Below, in pieces: positions 27,448 to 36,343 of a DNA stretch of 64,000 nt. How positions within the stretch are numbered: the stretch's first letter is position 1; each line of letters opens with the position of its first letter. A program made the position numbers and the translations under genes. The stretch is from an uncultured Clostridia bacterium (GTDB taxonomy: Bacteria > Bacillota > Clostridia > UMGS1810). A model generated the notes under the pieces. The model did not search any database. It saw only the letters and a program-made list of their open reading frames with translations, and was not told the DNA's origin. Where the stretch lies: contig CAKSFP010000009.1 of assembly GCA_934454585.1 (NCBI GenBank), positions 27,729-91,728 on the forward strand. The letters run 5' to 3'.

Positions 27448-29721
27448 TTACTTTTCATTGTGCATGGCGCGGTATTGACTCGGCAGAATGCCCTCGGTTT
27501 TCTTAAATGTCCGCGCCAGTATTTTTGCATTGAGATAACCGACCTGCTCTGCAATGTGATCAAATGTATCCTTTGTTTCGCGTATGAGCCGTTTTGCCTC
27601 ATCGATTCTCACCCTTGTGATATAGTCAGTGAGCAATTCGCCCGTCTCCCTTTTGAACAGCCTGGATATATAAGACGGCGTCAGCCCGAAGTGCTCGCCT
27701 ATCTCCATAACTCCGAACCCCTGCTTGCGGAAATTCTCCCTGACAAGCTGTTTGACCTTCTGCTCCACCCCGGAATCGTCGGAAGCCGTTTCGGAAACAC
27801 AGGCGCAAAGGCTTGTGACAGCATCTGTCATAACCTCGCAAATTCTTTCGACGCTCTCGCAGTGCAAAAGCGAATTGAGATATTCATCACGCGAAAAATC
27901 TATCTGACCGCCGACTTCACCCGCCGCGCGGCACATGACTCCGAGCAGATTGTACATTATACACCTTATCAGCTCGGTGTGGGCGTGTGCCGTGCCTCCG
28001 TTCTGGCGAATGACATCTTTGATCATTCCGACTGCTTTTTCGCAATCGCCCGTTTTTATATAGTTGCTCAGGTATATTTCCGTTTCGGTTCGGTTGTGCC
28101 ACGGTGACGGCGCACATATATCGGCGCACTTGGCAACGGCATCTATCTTTTCGATCTCCAGACTCTGCAATGCGTCATATGCCTCGTAGTACGATTCTCT
28201 TATTTTCCCGAATCCTTCGCGGCTGTTGCTGACCACAGCGCCGAGAGTAATGCTGAAATACTTTTCTACCAACGACACACCTTCACTGAGAATTTCACAT
28301 ATATCGTCTACGGTCTTTTCGGCTTCTTTCGGCGGTATCGAAATGAGCGCCGCCATTATTCCATCCATATTAAAAATGTAACTGCAGTAATGTGCATTGA
28401 GCAATTCTTCCATGATATTGGTGATTATGAGCTGATAGTATTCGTTTTTTCGCTCGGTATCCAAATCGTCATCTTCCGAAAACAACGCGTCTATATCGTC
28501 GGCACGGAAAAGTACCACGACAAAATTGTCGTACGGAAAGGTAACGGAAAAATCTTTGCCGTACTTTTCCGCAACGAGACGATCGGCAAATTTTCCGTTC
28601 AGAAGTTTTGAAAAGAAATAATTTCTCAAGCTGTTCTCCTTATCCTTCACGCGGCTGTTTGCAAGATTCTTCTCGTCGATTATCTCGGAAATGCCGTCAA
28701 AGATTACGGCAAACTCATCATATCCGCCCCGTTTACCGTTCATCCTCAGTTTGCTCATAAGGCGCATTACGGGAGCATAGTTTTGTTTTACGAAAAGTTT
28801 GCTCATCATTCCGCCGACAAGGAGTGTAAACACAACATACAGCACCATGAGTATCCTGACAAAAATAAGCTGTCCCCAATAGTCATTTTTCTTTACGGAT
28901 ATGACATACTGCCACGGATTCACATCGGAATACATTCCCGAGTTAAACACATCTCCGTGCGACTGATTGATCGACTCGACATTGAGTTTTTCCGCCGTTT
29001 TTTCGGAACTTGTAAAAAAGACTTGGTTGTTTTCATCGAGGATAATTAACTCGCCGCTGTTGGTCTGCTTAATGCGCTCGGCTATATCGTTAAGACGCGA
29101 CTCCCAAAAGACAGTCGCTATTACGACCTGAGTGCCGACATACGGGCGTGTGGAGAGCGGCAGATTTCTGAAAAACGCAATCTCACGCTCCGCGCCCGTG
29201 TTTGTGCGCACACACGGCATCAGCACAAATTCATCGTTGCGCCGCTCGGTGACAAAAGAGCGCCAGTTTTCATATCCGCCCTCTCCCCAATCAAAATGCA
29301 TTTGATAAAATGTTTTGCTGTCGGTTATGGAATTTGGCAGGACAACGATGTCGGAATCTATAAAATATACATATATATCATCCACAAAATCGCTGTTTGA
29401 CATGATTCGCGTCTTTACCGACGAAAACACCTTTTGTTTCAGCCGCCACTGCTCCTGCGGAGTTTTTGCGCCGATCAGTTCATTGAGATCACTGTCGAAC
29501 GCCAGTTCGGTACTTATGCGTTTCTGCACATCAAATATATTGTCCAGTTCCGTCTTTATCTGCGACAGCACAAGTTTGTTCGAATGCTCTATTTCCGTCT
29601 TGACGGTCTGTTCCATTTTAATATAGACACCCAGGCTGACAAACAACGGAATTATAAGCAGCAAAAAATATGATATAAACCACTTGAGAGTGACACTTTT
29701 TCTGTAAAGCCTGTTTTTCAT
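27448..29721 (-). CDS. Membrane-bound AraC-family regulator (YesN type)
   Basis: A 757-residue one-protein sensor and transcription factor. It has an N-terminal membrane helix (about 14-34), an extracytoplasmic sensor domain (about 35-285), a second membrane helix (about 287-307), a cytoplasmic region related to those in YesN-like proteins, and an AraC-type double helix-turn-helix in the last 100 residues (FGVMEIGEHFGLTPSYISRLF, then FDHIAEQVGYLNAKILARTF). In Firmicutes such proteins sit next to lpl-type ABC importers and switch them on in response to extracellular sugar. The second of two adjacent ATGs (29721) is chosen for its 6-base distance from GGAGG. It lies just upstream of the importer genes, as expected. 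Confidence 0.9.
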   Translation of the reverse strand: MKNRLYRKSVTLKWFISYFLLLIIPLFVSLGVYIKMEQTVKTEIEHSNKLVLSQIKTELDNIFDVQKRISTELAFDSDLNELIGAKTPQEQWRLKQKVFSSVKTRIMSNSDFVDDIYVYFIDSDIVVLPNSITDSKTFYQMHFDWGEGGYENWRSFVTERRNDEFVLMPCVRTNTGAEREIAFFRNLPLSTRPYVGTQVVIATVFWESRLNDIAERIKQTNSGELIILDENNQVFFTSSEKTAEKLNVESINQSHGDVFNSGMYSDVNPWQYVISVKKNDYWGQLIFVRILMVLYVVFTLLVGGMMSKLFVKQNYAPVMRLMSKLRMNGKRGGYDEFAVIFDGISEIIDEKNLANSRVKDKENSLRNYFFSKLLNGKFADRLVAEKYGKDFSVTFPYDNFVVVLFRADDIDALFSEDDDLDTERKNEYYQLIITNIMEELLNAHYCSYIFNMDGIMAALISIPPKEAEKTVDDICEILSEGVSLVEKYFSITLGAVVSNSREGFGKIRESYYEAYDALQSLEIEKIDAVAKCADICAPSPWHNRTETEIYLSNYIKTGDCEKAVGMIKDVIRQNGGTAHAHTELIRCIMYNLLGVMCRAAGEVGGQIDFSRDEYLNSLLHCESVERICEVMTDAVTSLCACVSETASDDSGVEQKVKQLVRENFRKQGFGVMEIGEHFGLTPSYISRLFKRETGELLTDYITRVRIDEAKRLIRETKDTFDHIAEQVGYLNAKILARTFKKTEGILPSQYRAMHNEK

Positions 29722-29742
29722 CATTAGCCTCCGTTACAGAAT

Positions 29743-30465
29743 CTACGACAATATTATATTATTGCCGATTTCCAGCAGATAATCCCCCGATTTCATAATT
29801 TGCGCAAGTTCAAACGAATCTTTCGGAAGTACGGTTGTCCTCATTGCCGATGTTCCGCTGTGACCCTTGTCGGGATAGTGCAGATCAGAACCTGCCGTTA
29901 CGAGTGTTTTGTTATTTTCTTTTGCGTACAGCGCCGCCATGCCTATGCGCGAATTGTGGTGCGGATGAAGATTGAACACCTCAACACCGTCGAGCAGTGC
30001 GGCGTCGACCGGCACGCAAGGATCGCGGAAAGGATGCGCCTGAATAAACACGCTGTCTTTTAACTTAACTTCGTTTCTGAAAACCTCAACGCCCTTTGTA
30101 AAATAATCGTATACCTTGCCGAGCACAGAGCGATCCACTCCGTATATGAGATAGTCATTCATATTTTCCGTAAACCTCACCTCGGAACCCAACAGAATTT
30201 TCAAGCCGTATTTTTCGCCGAGAGCACACATATCATTGTAATCACGGTAATAAAAATCTATCGCCTCGTCCTTGGTCATGCCCTCGAAGTAATCATACAT
30301 AAAATGGTTTGTAAGTACCACGGCATCATATCCGTGAGCAACATATCTATCCACAATCTCACCGACGCTGAGTCTGCTGCATTTACTGCCGGGAGATGAA
30401 TGTACATGGAGTTCCGTTTTATAACAATAGTGCTCTTTCAGTTGCTGTTTAATCTGTTCTTTCAT
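29743..30465 (-). CDS. PHP-domain phosphoesterase-like protein
   Basis: A 240-residue cytoplasmic PHP-fold protein. Metal-binding motifs are visible: ELHVHSS at 18-24, NHF near 52, GSEVRF near 95, a QAHPF near 143, a NLHPHH near 167 and GSDLHYP near 192. PHP proteins of this size hydrolyse phosphate esters such as histidinol phosphate, nucleoside phosphates or cyclic phosphates, and the substrate here is unknown. The ATG has GGAGG 5 bases away. It precedes the AraC-type regulator by 21 bases and is probably co-transcribed with it, so it may act on a sugar phosphate from this pathway. Confidence 0.82.
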   Translation of the reverse strand: MKEQIKQQLKEHYCYKTELHVHSSPGSKCSRLSVGEIVDRYVAHGYDAVVLTNHFMYDYFEGMTKDEAIDFYYRDYNDMCALGEKYGLKILLGSEVRFTENMNDYLIYGVDRSVLGKVYDYFTKGVEVFRNEVKLKDSVFIQAHPFRDPCVPVDAALLDGVEVFNLHPHHNSRIGMAALYAKENNKTLVTAGSDLHYPDKGHSGTSAMRTTVLPKDSFELAQIMKSGDYLLEIGNNIILS

Positions 30466-30674
30466 CTTATCCTCCGTTTCTCGCCGCCGACGGGATTAAT
30501 ATCACGCGGCTGTATTTGAGATAATTATGCCGCAAGGCGCAACACATTGAATATATTATACTACATTTTTGGTTTTTGGTACAGTCTCAAAATATGAAAT
30601 CAACACTCTTTTTTACGAATTTTAACCACGCATGGCGAGTCGCAAAAACATTTTACAAAAAAAGCGTAAAATAC

Positions 30675-30706
30675 AAAAGGACGATTCCTGAGAACCGTCC
30701 TTTTTT
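30675..30706. terminator. Bidirectional terminator between the PHP gene and the 3D/G5 gene
   Basis: A stem joining AAAAGGACG at 30675-30683 with CGTCCTTTT has T tracts on both strands (TTTTTTGC on plus, CCTTTTG on minus). It ends the transcript of the 3D/G5 gene, whose stop is 13 bases away. The rest of the 253-base gap shows only a possible leader of the PHP gene. Confidence 0.8.
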
Positions 30707-30718
30707 GCTTTGCAAAAA

Positions 30719-31804
30719 TTAATTCAAAATGTAGACTTTCACCGAGCGTCTGCCGAAGCTCATACACTCGCTGTTTGTCGGGAAGAACAAGTCAACCTTG
30801 TTTCCCTTTATGGCGCCGCCCGTATCTGCCGCCGTGGCAAATCCGTAAACAAATCTGCCGTCCGTGCTCTCTATATACAACTTGGAACCAAGCGGAATGA
30901 CTCTCGGGTCGACCGCTACAGTGCCGTATGCCGCGCGCGCTCCTGTGGCTGTTATGCCGTAGCCGGGGTCACCGGGGCGTTTGCCGCAGCTCTGGAACGA
31001 CAGGTCATATGCAGTTGCTGAACAAGTGAGCACTCTCGAGTAGCTGACGGGCGCCTGACCGGGCTGCGGTTTTGCGCCGTTATAGACCACCTTGTTCACC
31101 GGGTTTTTGGTAACCTCAGACGAAACTTCGGTGCGGCTGACTTCCACACCATTTCGCAGATAAACATCGTACTTCCTGGTGAGCACACCGTTCTCGCCCT
31201 CTTTGGCAACAGCGGTAGTGCCTATCTCCATGGAGTAGTTCTGCTCTGTCACCGTCTTAAACGGTATCGGCTCGTCCGCGGAAAGTGTGGTGCGGACAAC
31301 TCTTATTATCTCGACCGAATCATCCTCGGCAAGCGCTCTGTCGATGGCGGTGTCAAGCAAATCGTAGAATCCGAGCTGTACGCCCTTTTCTTCAAGAAAC
31401 TCACCCACTGTGTTTTTCGATGTGAAGTATTCTTTCGAAATGCCGCCGTCATTCATTATAACTTTTTTTACACGATCGATTACAATAACCTGTGATTCCG
31501 ACACGCTTGTGTCAAGCGACGGTGTGACGACATCATATCTGCCGAGCGCCACTCCCTGCTGCGCCAGGACATCCGATACGGTTGTCTTGGGTGCAAATGT
31601 CGTTATTGCCGCGCCGTTGTCGACTATTTCAATCTCAACCGACTGCGGAGCCGCAAAAGTCACTGTGTTTGCAAATATAAACATTCCCGCAATCACGGCG
31701 GAAGTTTTGCAGCGTGCATGATTTAGTTTGCCGATTGCATCATAAATGCTGACTGAACCTTTGTAATTAAACAAGATGCGTCCGGCTGTTCTTTTAGTAT
31801 GCAT
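30719..31804 (-). CDS. YabE-like cell wall protein with DUF348, G5 and 3D domains
   Basis: A 361-residue exported cell-wall protein. After a basic N-terminus and one hydrophobic signal or anchor segment (about 36-52) come two DUF348 repeats (about 58-105 and 110-160), a G5 domain (about 165-240) and a C-terminal 3D domain with its three aspartates (AVDPRVIPLG, AADTGGAIKG, KVDLFF). The 3D domain resembles the lytic transglycosylase core of Rpf/YocH-type proteins, so it probably trims peptidoglycan. The architecture is that of Bacillus YabE, and the gene lies next to rnmV as yabE does there. It has its own strong promoter and terminator. Confidence 0.9.
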   Translation of the reverse strand: MHTKRTAGRILFNYKGSVSIYDAIGKLNHARCKTSAVIAGMFIFANTVTFAAPQSVEIEIVDNGAAITTFAPKTTVSDVLAQQGVALGRYDVVTPSLDTSVSESQVIVIDRVKKVIMNDGGISKEYFTSKNTVGEFLEEKGVQLGFYDLLDTAIDRALAEDDSVEIIRVVRTTLSADEPIPFKTVTEQNYSMEIGTTAVAKEGENGVLTRKYDVYLRNGVEVSRTEVSSEVTKNPVNKVVYNGAKPQPGQAPVSYSRVLTCSATAYDLSFQSCGKRPGDPGYGITATGARAAYGTVAVDPRVIPLGSKLYIESTDGRFVYGFATAADTGGAIKGNKVDLFFPTNSECMSFGRRSVKVYILN

Positions 31805-31836
31805 AAATGCCTCCTGTTATTTTTGCTCGCTTGATT

Positions 31837-31865
31837 ATTTTATGACATTGCAAGCGTTTTGTCAA
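31837..31865 (-). promoter_or_regulatory. Near-consensus sigma-A promoter of the YabE-like gene
   Basis: TTGACA (31860-31865) and TAAAAT (31837-31842) on the minus strand are separated by exactly 17 bases. The start of transcription would be near 31830, about 26 bases ahead of the ATG. Confidence 0.85.
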
Positions 31866-32316
31866 ACTTGGAAATTTTTTTCTATGTGCAGATGTTACAA
31901 AATTGCGGGCAAAATTTTCCGTTGACGGCATAATGGAAAAAGCTGTAACAAATATCATTAAAAGCTTTTATTGCCGCCCTCTATACAATGTATTCATATG
32001 TTACCCGAAAATTACAAATTTATTACGAATAAAAATTATTTGTGCAGATTAAACAAAATTTCAAGACCGATTTTATCAATATGGTGTGTTCACAAGCGGC
32101 GCTCACACTATATATTGATTTGCGTGAGCAAAATTAGCTGTTTTTCAAATATTACGACATAATTAAAAGCTGTTTTAATAAAAATTTAATGTTAAAAATC
32201 ATTTACAAAGTCGAATTTTAGATATATTTGCGTTCTATAATACACTGAAAAGTTCAAAAATCGATATGTAATCACCACTTTGGGGTGATTTTCAGGCAAA
32301 ATTCAATTTGTGGTGC
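31866..32316. other. AT-rich 450-base intergenic region without genes
   Basis: No coding frame with a ribosome-binding site is seen on either strand. The only structure is a 7-bp hairpin at 32270-32290 (AATCACC with GGTGATT). It lies just past the rnmV terminator on the minus strand, and on the plus strand about 30 bases after an isolated TATAAT near 32237. The hairpin could be a back-up terminator or the end of a very short plus-strand transcript. Confidence 0.4.
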
Positions 32317-32341
32317 AAAAAAGAGCTGCCCGCCGGGCAGC
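32317..32341 (-). terminator. Terminator of the hom-rnmV operon
   Basis: A compact 7-bp GC stem (GCTGCCC with GGGCAGC, 3-base loop) is followed on the minus strand by TCTTTTTT. It lies 14 bases past the rnmV stop. Confidence 0.9.
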
Positions 32342-32354
32342 CCACAATATATTG

Positions 32355-32954
32355 TTATTTACTTTTCACAGCGTCAACTATCATCTTGTATTCATCATAA
32401 GTATACAGAGAGTTTATGACATCAAGCAGCATATTTGCCGATATCCGAGACGGCAAACCGAGAATCTTTGTAAGCTGCCTGCGCGCCTCGTGGCTGTTTT
32501 CGCCGCCGCTGAAACCGTCCGCAAACAAATCCGCCTTGGTTACTCTCCTTGCCATTTCCGCGGAAATATCGCTTTTTCCGGCCGCAGACGACACTTCGGC
32601 AAGTGCCTTGAGGATAATTTCGTCACTCATGCCCTCCACGCCGAGAAAACCCTCTTTTGAAGGCTTGGATTTTCTCTTTTCTTTGCCTTTGACATCCGGA
32701 ATATATGCGTGCTTGACATTTTTTCCGGCAAGAACATTTTTAAGATAGGTGCGGATGCGAAAACCTGCCGCATCGGAATCCGTAAAGATTATAAGCCCGC
32801 ATTTGTCGGCAAGCTTTTTAAGCATATTCTGTTTCGGTTTGTCCTTGTATATCATAAACCCGTCGAGCACAACTATAGTCGTGTCCACAAGCTGTGAAAG
32901 CTTGATTTTGTCATAGTTGCCCTCGACCGCTATTGCCTCATTGATTTTTACCAT
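32355..32954 (-). CDS. rnmV: Ribonuclease M5
   Basis: Cuts the 5S rRNA precursor to its mature ends in Gram-positive bacteria. The 199 residues start with a Toprim domain: the acidic glutamate in AIAVEGNYD (about residue 11) and the TDSDAAG stretch (about 58-64) give the metal site. A C-terminal RNase M5-specific domain follows. It is the last gene of the minus-strand run from hom, 17 bases after UPF0210. In Bacillus rnmV lies beside yabE and ksgA. Here the yabE-like gene is kept but no ksgA is in the window. Confidence 0.93.
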   Translation of the reverse strand: MVKINEAIAVEGNYDKIKLSQLVDTTIVVLDGFMIYKDKPKQNMLKKLADKCGLIIFTDSDAAGFRIRTYLKNVLAGKNVKHAYIPDVKGKEKRKSKPSKEGFLGVEGMSDEIILKALAEVSSAAGKSDISAEMARRVTKADLFADGFSGGENSHEARRQLTKILGLPSRISANMLLDVINSLYTYDEYKMIVDAVKSK

Positions 32955-32971
32955 AGCGCCACCGCCGGTTA

Positions 32972-34330
32972 TCAGTTACGCAGACTGTGTATCGGTGCCG
33001 GTATTCTGCCGCCGCGCGCTATGAATGCCTCGCTCGAATACGGACTCACATTCATAACCGGCCCTGTGCCGAGCAGACCGCCGAATTCCACAACATCGCC
33101 AACTTTTTTGCCCGGTGCCGGAATAACACGCACAGCAGTGGTTTTGTTGTTTATCATGCCTATTGCCATCTCATCGGCAATGATCGCCGATATGGTGGAT
33201 GCTGAAGTGTCACCGGGGATGACTATCATATCAAGTCCGACAGAGCAAACACAGGTCATTGCCTCAAGTTTTTCCAGGCTGAGCGCACCGCAGGCCGCCG
33301 CATCAATCATGCCGGCATCCTCGCTGACGGGAATAAACGCTCCGCTCAATCCGCCGACATACGACGAGGCAAACACGCCGCCTTTTTTCACGGCGTCATT
33401 CAGCAAGGCAAGCGCAGCGGTCGTACCGTGAGTTCCGCACTTCTCAAGTCCCATTTCTTCGAGAATATAAGCCACGCTGTCACCCACCGCCGGTGTTGGC
33501 GCAAGCGACAGATCCACTATGCCGAAAGGCACATTAAGGCGTGCCGACGCCTCTTTTGCCACAAGCTGACCCATTCTTGTAATCTTAAATGCAGTCTTCT
33601 TTATAGTCTCTGACACAGTCTCAAAATCTTTGCCTTTTACTCTTTCAAGGGCGTGTTTTACCACTCCGGGGCCGCTGACCCCGACATTAATTACACACTC
33701 CGGCTCGCCCACTCCGAGGAAAGCTCCCGCCATAAACGGGTTGTCCTCTACGGCATTGCAGAATACAACAAGCTTTGCGCAGCCGAACCCGTCGGAATCC
33801 TTTGTAAGATCCGCAGTCTCCTTGATCCTTTCGCCCATTATGCGCACCGCATCCATATCTATGCCGGCTTTTGTGCTGCCGACATTGACCGACGAGCAGA
33901 CTATATCCGTCTCGGCAAGCGCCTGAGGAATAGATGCGATAAGCTTTTTGTCACCATCGGTGAATCCCTTTTGTACCAAGGCGGAATATCCGCCTATAAA
34001 ATTGACGCCGACTGCCTTTGCCGCTTTGTCAAGTGCCTTTGCAAACTTAACATAGTCCGCACTCTCGCACGCTGACGCAACAATGGAAATCGGTGTTACG
34101 GAAATCCTCTTATTGATGATCGGTATGCCAAATTCGCTTTCGATATCCTCACCTGTCTTTACAAGCTTTTCTGCTCTTTTGGTGATTTTGTCGTACACCT
34201 TACAAGCAGCCTTGTCTATGTCGGAATCGGCGCAATCCGTAAGTGAAATGCCCATGGTTATGGTACGGATGTCGAGATTCTCGTTTTCTATCATATGTAT
34301 GGTTTCATTAGCCTCAAGCTGATTGATCAA
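32972..34330 (-). CDS. UPF0210 (PFL family) protein
   Basis: A 452-residue cytoplasmic protein of the UPF0210/DUF711 family, whose structure resembles pyruvate formate-lyase-type barrels but lacks a clear glycyl-radical site. The biochemical role is unknown. Family features include ENLDIRTITMGISL at the start and the GGLSGAFIPVSEDAGM region near residues 325-340; the length is typical (451-454). In Firmicutes and archaea it nearly always follows an ACT-domain gene of the UPF0237 family, as here with a 19-base gap. That constant pairing and the threonine genes upstream hint at an amino-acid-sensing function, which is an inference. Confidence 0.93.
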   Translation of the reverse strand: MINQLEANETIHMIENENLDIRTITMGISLTDCADSDIDKAACKVYDKITKRAEKLVKTGEDIESEFGIPIINKRISVTPISIVASACESADYVKFAKALDKAAKAVGVNFIGGYSALVQKGFTDGDKKLIASIPQALAETDIVCSSVNVGSTKAGIDMDAVRIMGERIKETADLTKDSDGFGCAKLVVFCNAVEDNPFMAGAFLGVGEPECVINVGVSGPGVVKHALERVKGKDFETVSETIKKTAFKITRMGQLVAKEASARLNVPFGIVDLSLAPTPAVGDSVAYILEEMGLEKCGTHGTTAALALLNDAVKKGGVFASSYVGGLSGAFIPVSEDAGMIDAAACGALSLEKLEAMTCVCSVGLDMIVIPGDTSASTISAIIADEMAIGMINNKTTAVRVIPAPGKKVGDVVEFGGLLGTGPVMNVSPYSSEAFIARGGRIPAPIHSLRN

Positions 34331-34349
34331 TATTTACACCCCCCGACGA

Positions 34350-34622
34350 TTATATTCTGTGCATGGATTGAAAAATCTGTTCAAGCTGGATTCGAATTTC
34401 CACACCAAGTTTTTCGCCCTCATCCGCAAGCGCCTTTGAAAGTTCACCGAAAGATATCGAGCATTTGTCAACATCGGAAATCATCATCATGGTGAACATA
34501 TCGTCAAGTATTGTCTGGGAAATATCAAGAATATTTACATCTTTCTGTGCAAGTATGTTTGTCACTCCGCTGATAATTCCGACTTTATCCTTGCCTACAA
34601 CAGTAATTACAGCCTTTTTCAT
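34350..34622 (-). CDS. UPF0237 single ACT-domain protein
   Basis: A 90-residue protein consisting of one ACT domain (KKAVITVVGKDKVGIISGVT at the N-terminus), a fold that usually binds amino acids and forms dimers. It is related to GcvR-like ACT proteins. Its ATGA start overlaps the rlmB stop by 4 bases, so translation is coupled. It precedes UPF0210, its usual partner. The ligand is unknown; threonine or another aspartate-family amino acid would fit the operon. Confidence 0.92.
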   Translation of the reverse strand: MKKAVITVVGKDKVGIISGVTNILAQKDVNILDISQTILDDMFTMMMISDVDKCSISFGELSKALADEGEKLGVEIRIQLEQIFQSMHRI

Positions 34623-35419
34623 GCCTTATCTCCTCCTAATCTGTATCTGACAGCTTCATATATCATAAGTGCACCCGCAACCGATGCATTAAGCGAATTT
34701 ATCTGACCGAGCATGGGTATTCTGACGAGAAAATCACATTTTTCCTTTACAAGGCGCGATAATCCGAATCCTTCACTGCCGATAACTATTGCTATGCCGC
34801 CCGAGAAATCCTGATGATATATATCGTTCTCTCCGTCCATATCCGCACCGATTACCCATATGTTATTCTCTTTGAGCATATCAACTGTGTGCGCAATATT
34901 CGTGACCTTTGCCACAGAGGTAAACTCAACCGCCCCGGCACTCGCCTTTGCCACGGTTGCGGTCAGCCCGACGCCGTTACGCTTTGGAATAATCACTCCG
35001 TGAGCACCGGCAGCATTTGCAGTTCTTATCACCGAACCCAAGTTATGCGGGTCGCTTATGTCGTCGCATACGACTATAAAAGGTTGCTCGCCTTTGTCAT
35101 GAGCGGATTTTATGATATCCTCCACACTGCAATAATCCTTGGCGGCAACACAGGCTATTACACCCTGGTGCGCATGGGTAGCACTCATCCTGTCGAGTTT
35201 GTTTTTGTCGACTTCCATAAGCGGAATATGATTTTCCTTGCAAAGTGAAATTATCCGTGACACAGAGCCGTTTCTCTCGCCCTGCTGAATAAAAACCTTG
35301 TCTATGGTTCTGCCGGCGCGCAGTGCTTCAAGCACGGGATTTCTGCCCTCAAGTTTGTCATCCGCCCCGGGGTTAAAACCGGTGCGTTTTTCTTTCTTGT
35401 CCGTCTTTTTATAATCCAT
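34619..35419 (-). CDS. rlmB: TrmH-family 23S rRNA 2'-O-methyltransferase, RlmB-like
   Basis: SpoU/TrmH class knotted methyltransferase of 266 residues. An N-terminal substrate-binding domain (GRNPVLEALRAGRTIDKVFI, about 23-42) precedes the SPOUT fold with motif 1 (DPHNLGSVIRTANAAGAHG), motif 2 (VIGSEGFGLSRLV) and motif 3 (IPMLGQINSLNASVAGALM). The RlmB group methylates G2251 of 23S rRNA; other close family members exist, so the exact site is not certain. The start at 35419 is chosen for its AGAGG site, two bases after the thrB stop. The first residues are lysine-rich. Confidence 0.88.
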   Translation of the reverse strand: MDYKKTDKKEKRTGFNPGADDKLEGRNPVLEALRAGRTIDKVFIQQGERNGSVSRIISLCKENHIPLMEVDKNKLDRMSATHAHQGVIACVAAKDYCSVEDIIKSAHDKGEQPFIVVCDDISDPHNLGSVIRTANAAGAHGVIIPKRNGVGLTATVAKASAGAVEFTSVAKVTNIAHTVDMLKENNIWVIGADMDGENDIYHQDFSGGIAIVIGSEGFGLSRLVKEKCDFLVRIPMLGQINSLNASVAGALMIYEAVRYRLGGDKA

Positions 35420-35421
35420 AA

Positions 35422-36324
35422 TTACCTCTGATTCGTACACACTACTCCGTCATTATCGGCGCGGAGCATATGCAACTGCCATCTTTTCAAATTGGTTGAT
35501 ATGAGTTTGTTCATTCTGTTTTCAAATTCTTCGTAATTTTTGTCCACAACTGCAATTATGGTCGGTCCGGCACCGCTTAAGTATCCGCACACCGCGCCGA
35601 AACGGCGCGCCGACCTTATAATATACTCGGCGCTGTTTATCAGCCCGAAACGATATTTCTGGTGCAGCTTATCCTTTGCACCAACACTGAATGCGGAAAA
35701 ATCACCTTTTGCTGCCGCCGACGCAAAATATGCCGCATGAGCGACATTATATACGGCATTTCTGTGCGCAACGGTGCGCGGCAAGACGCTGCGTGCCTTT
35801 TTTGTGGCAAGGTGAAAATTCGGTATCATTGCTGCAAAACGGATGTGCGACGGTATCTCGGTCTTGGTGTAGAGGACCTTGCCGCCGTCCTTTACCGCAA
35901 CGGTGAGTCCGCCGAAAAACGCAGGAGTGACATTATCAGGATGCCCTTCTATCTTGCACGCAAGGCTGAGCAAATCATCCTTAGAAAGCGGTCTGCCGAT
36001 CAACTCATTCGCGCCGAAAAGACCTACCGCAAGACTTGCGGAAGAACTGCCGAGACCGCGCGTTATGGGGATCTCTGTGTTGGATGTTATGCGCACACCC
36101 TTGGGGTATCTCCCGGTTAGGTCAAACACCGTTTTCATAGACTGATAAACAAAATTCGTCTCGTCCGCCGGCAGATAATCTCTGCTGGAATCCGTTATGT
36201 TAATCTCCAGTCCCGAATCTATCTCTTCAATTGTGGCCGTACTGTACAAATTCAATGCAATGCCCATGCAGTCGAATCCCGAGCCGAGATTCGCCGTGGA
36301 CGCCGGTACTCTGACAGTTACCAT
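35422..36324 (-). CDS. thrB: Homoserine kinase
   Basis: GHMP kinase that phosphorylates homoserine on the way to threonine. The 300 residues hold the N-terminal VRVPASTANLGSGFDCMG motif, the ATP loop PITRGLGSSSASLAVG (about 91-106) and the C-terminal GYLSGAGPTIIAVV. The ATG at 36324 has GGAGG 5-6 bases upstream; a longer frame starts at 36336 over that site. It follows hom by 19 bases. Threonine synthase is not in the window. Confidence 0.96.
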   Translation of the reverse strand: MVTVRVPASTANLGSGFDCMGIALNLYSTATIEEIDSGLEINITDSSRDYLPADETNFVYQSMKTVFDLTGRYPKGVRITSNTEIPITRGLGSSSASLAVGLFGANELIGRPLSKDDLLSLACKIEGHPDNVTPAFFGGLTVAVKDGGKVLYTKTEIPSHIRFAAMIPNFHLATKKARSVLPRTVAHRNAVYNVAHAAYFASAAAKGDFSAFSVGAKDKLHQKYRFGLINSAEYIIRSARRFGAVCGYLSGAGPTIIAVVDKNYEEFENRMNKLISTNLKRWQLHMLRADNDGVVCTNQR

Positions 36325-36343
36325 AGTTGCCTCCAATATGCTC

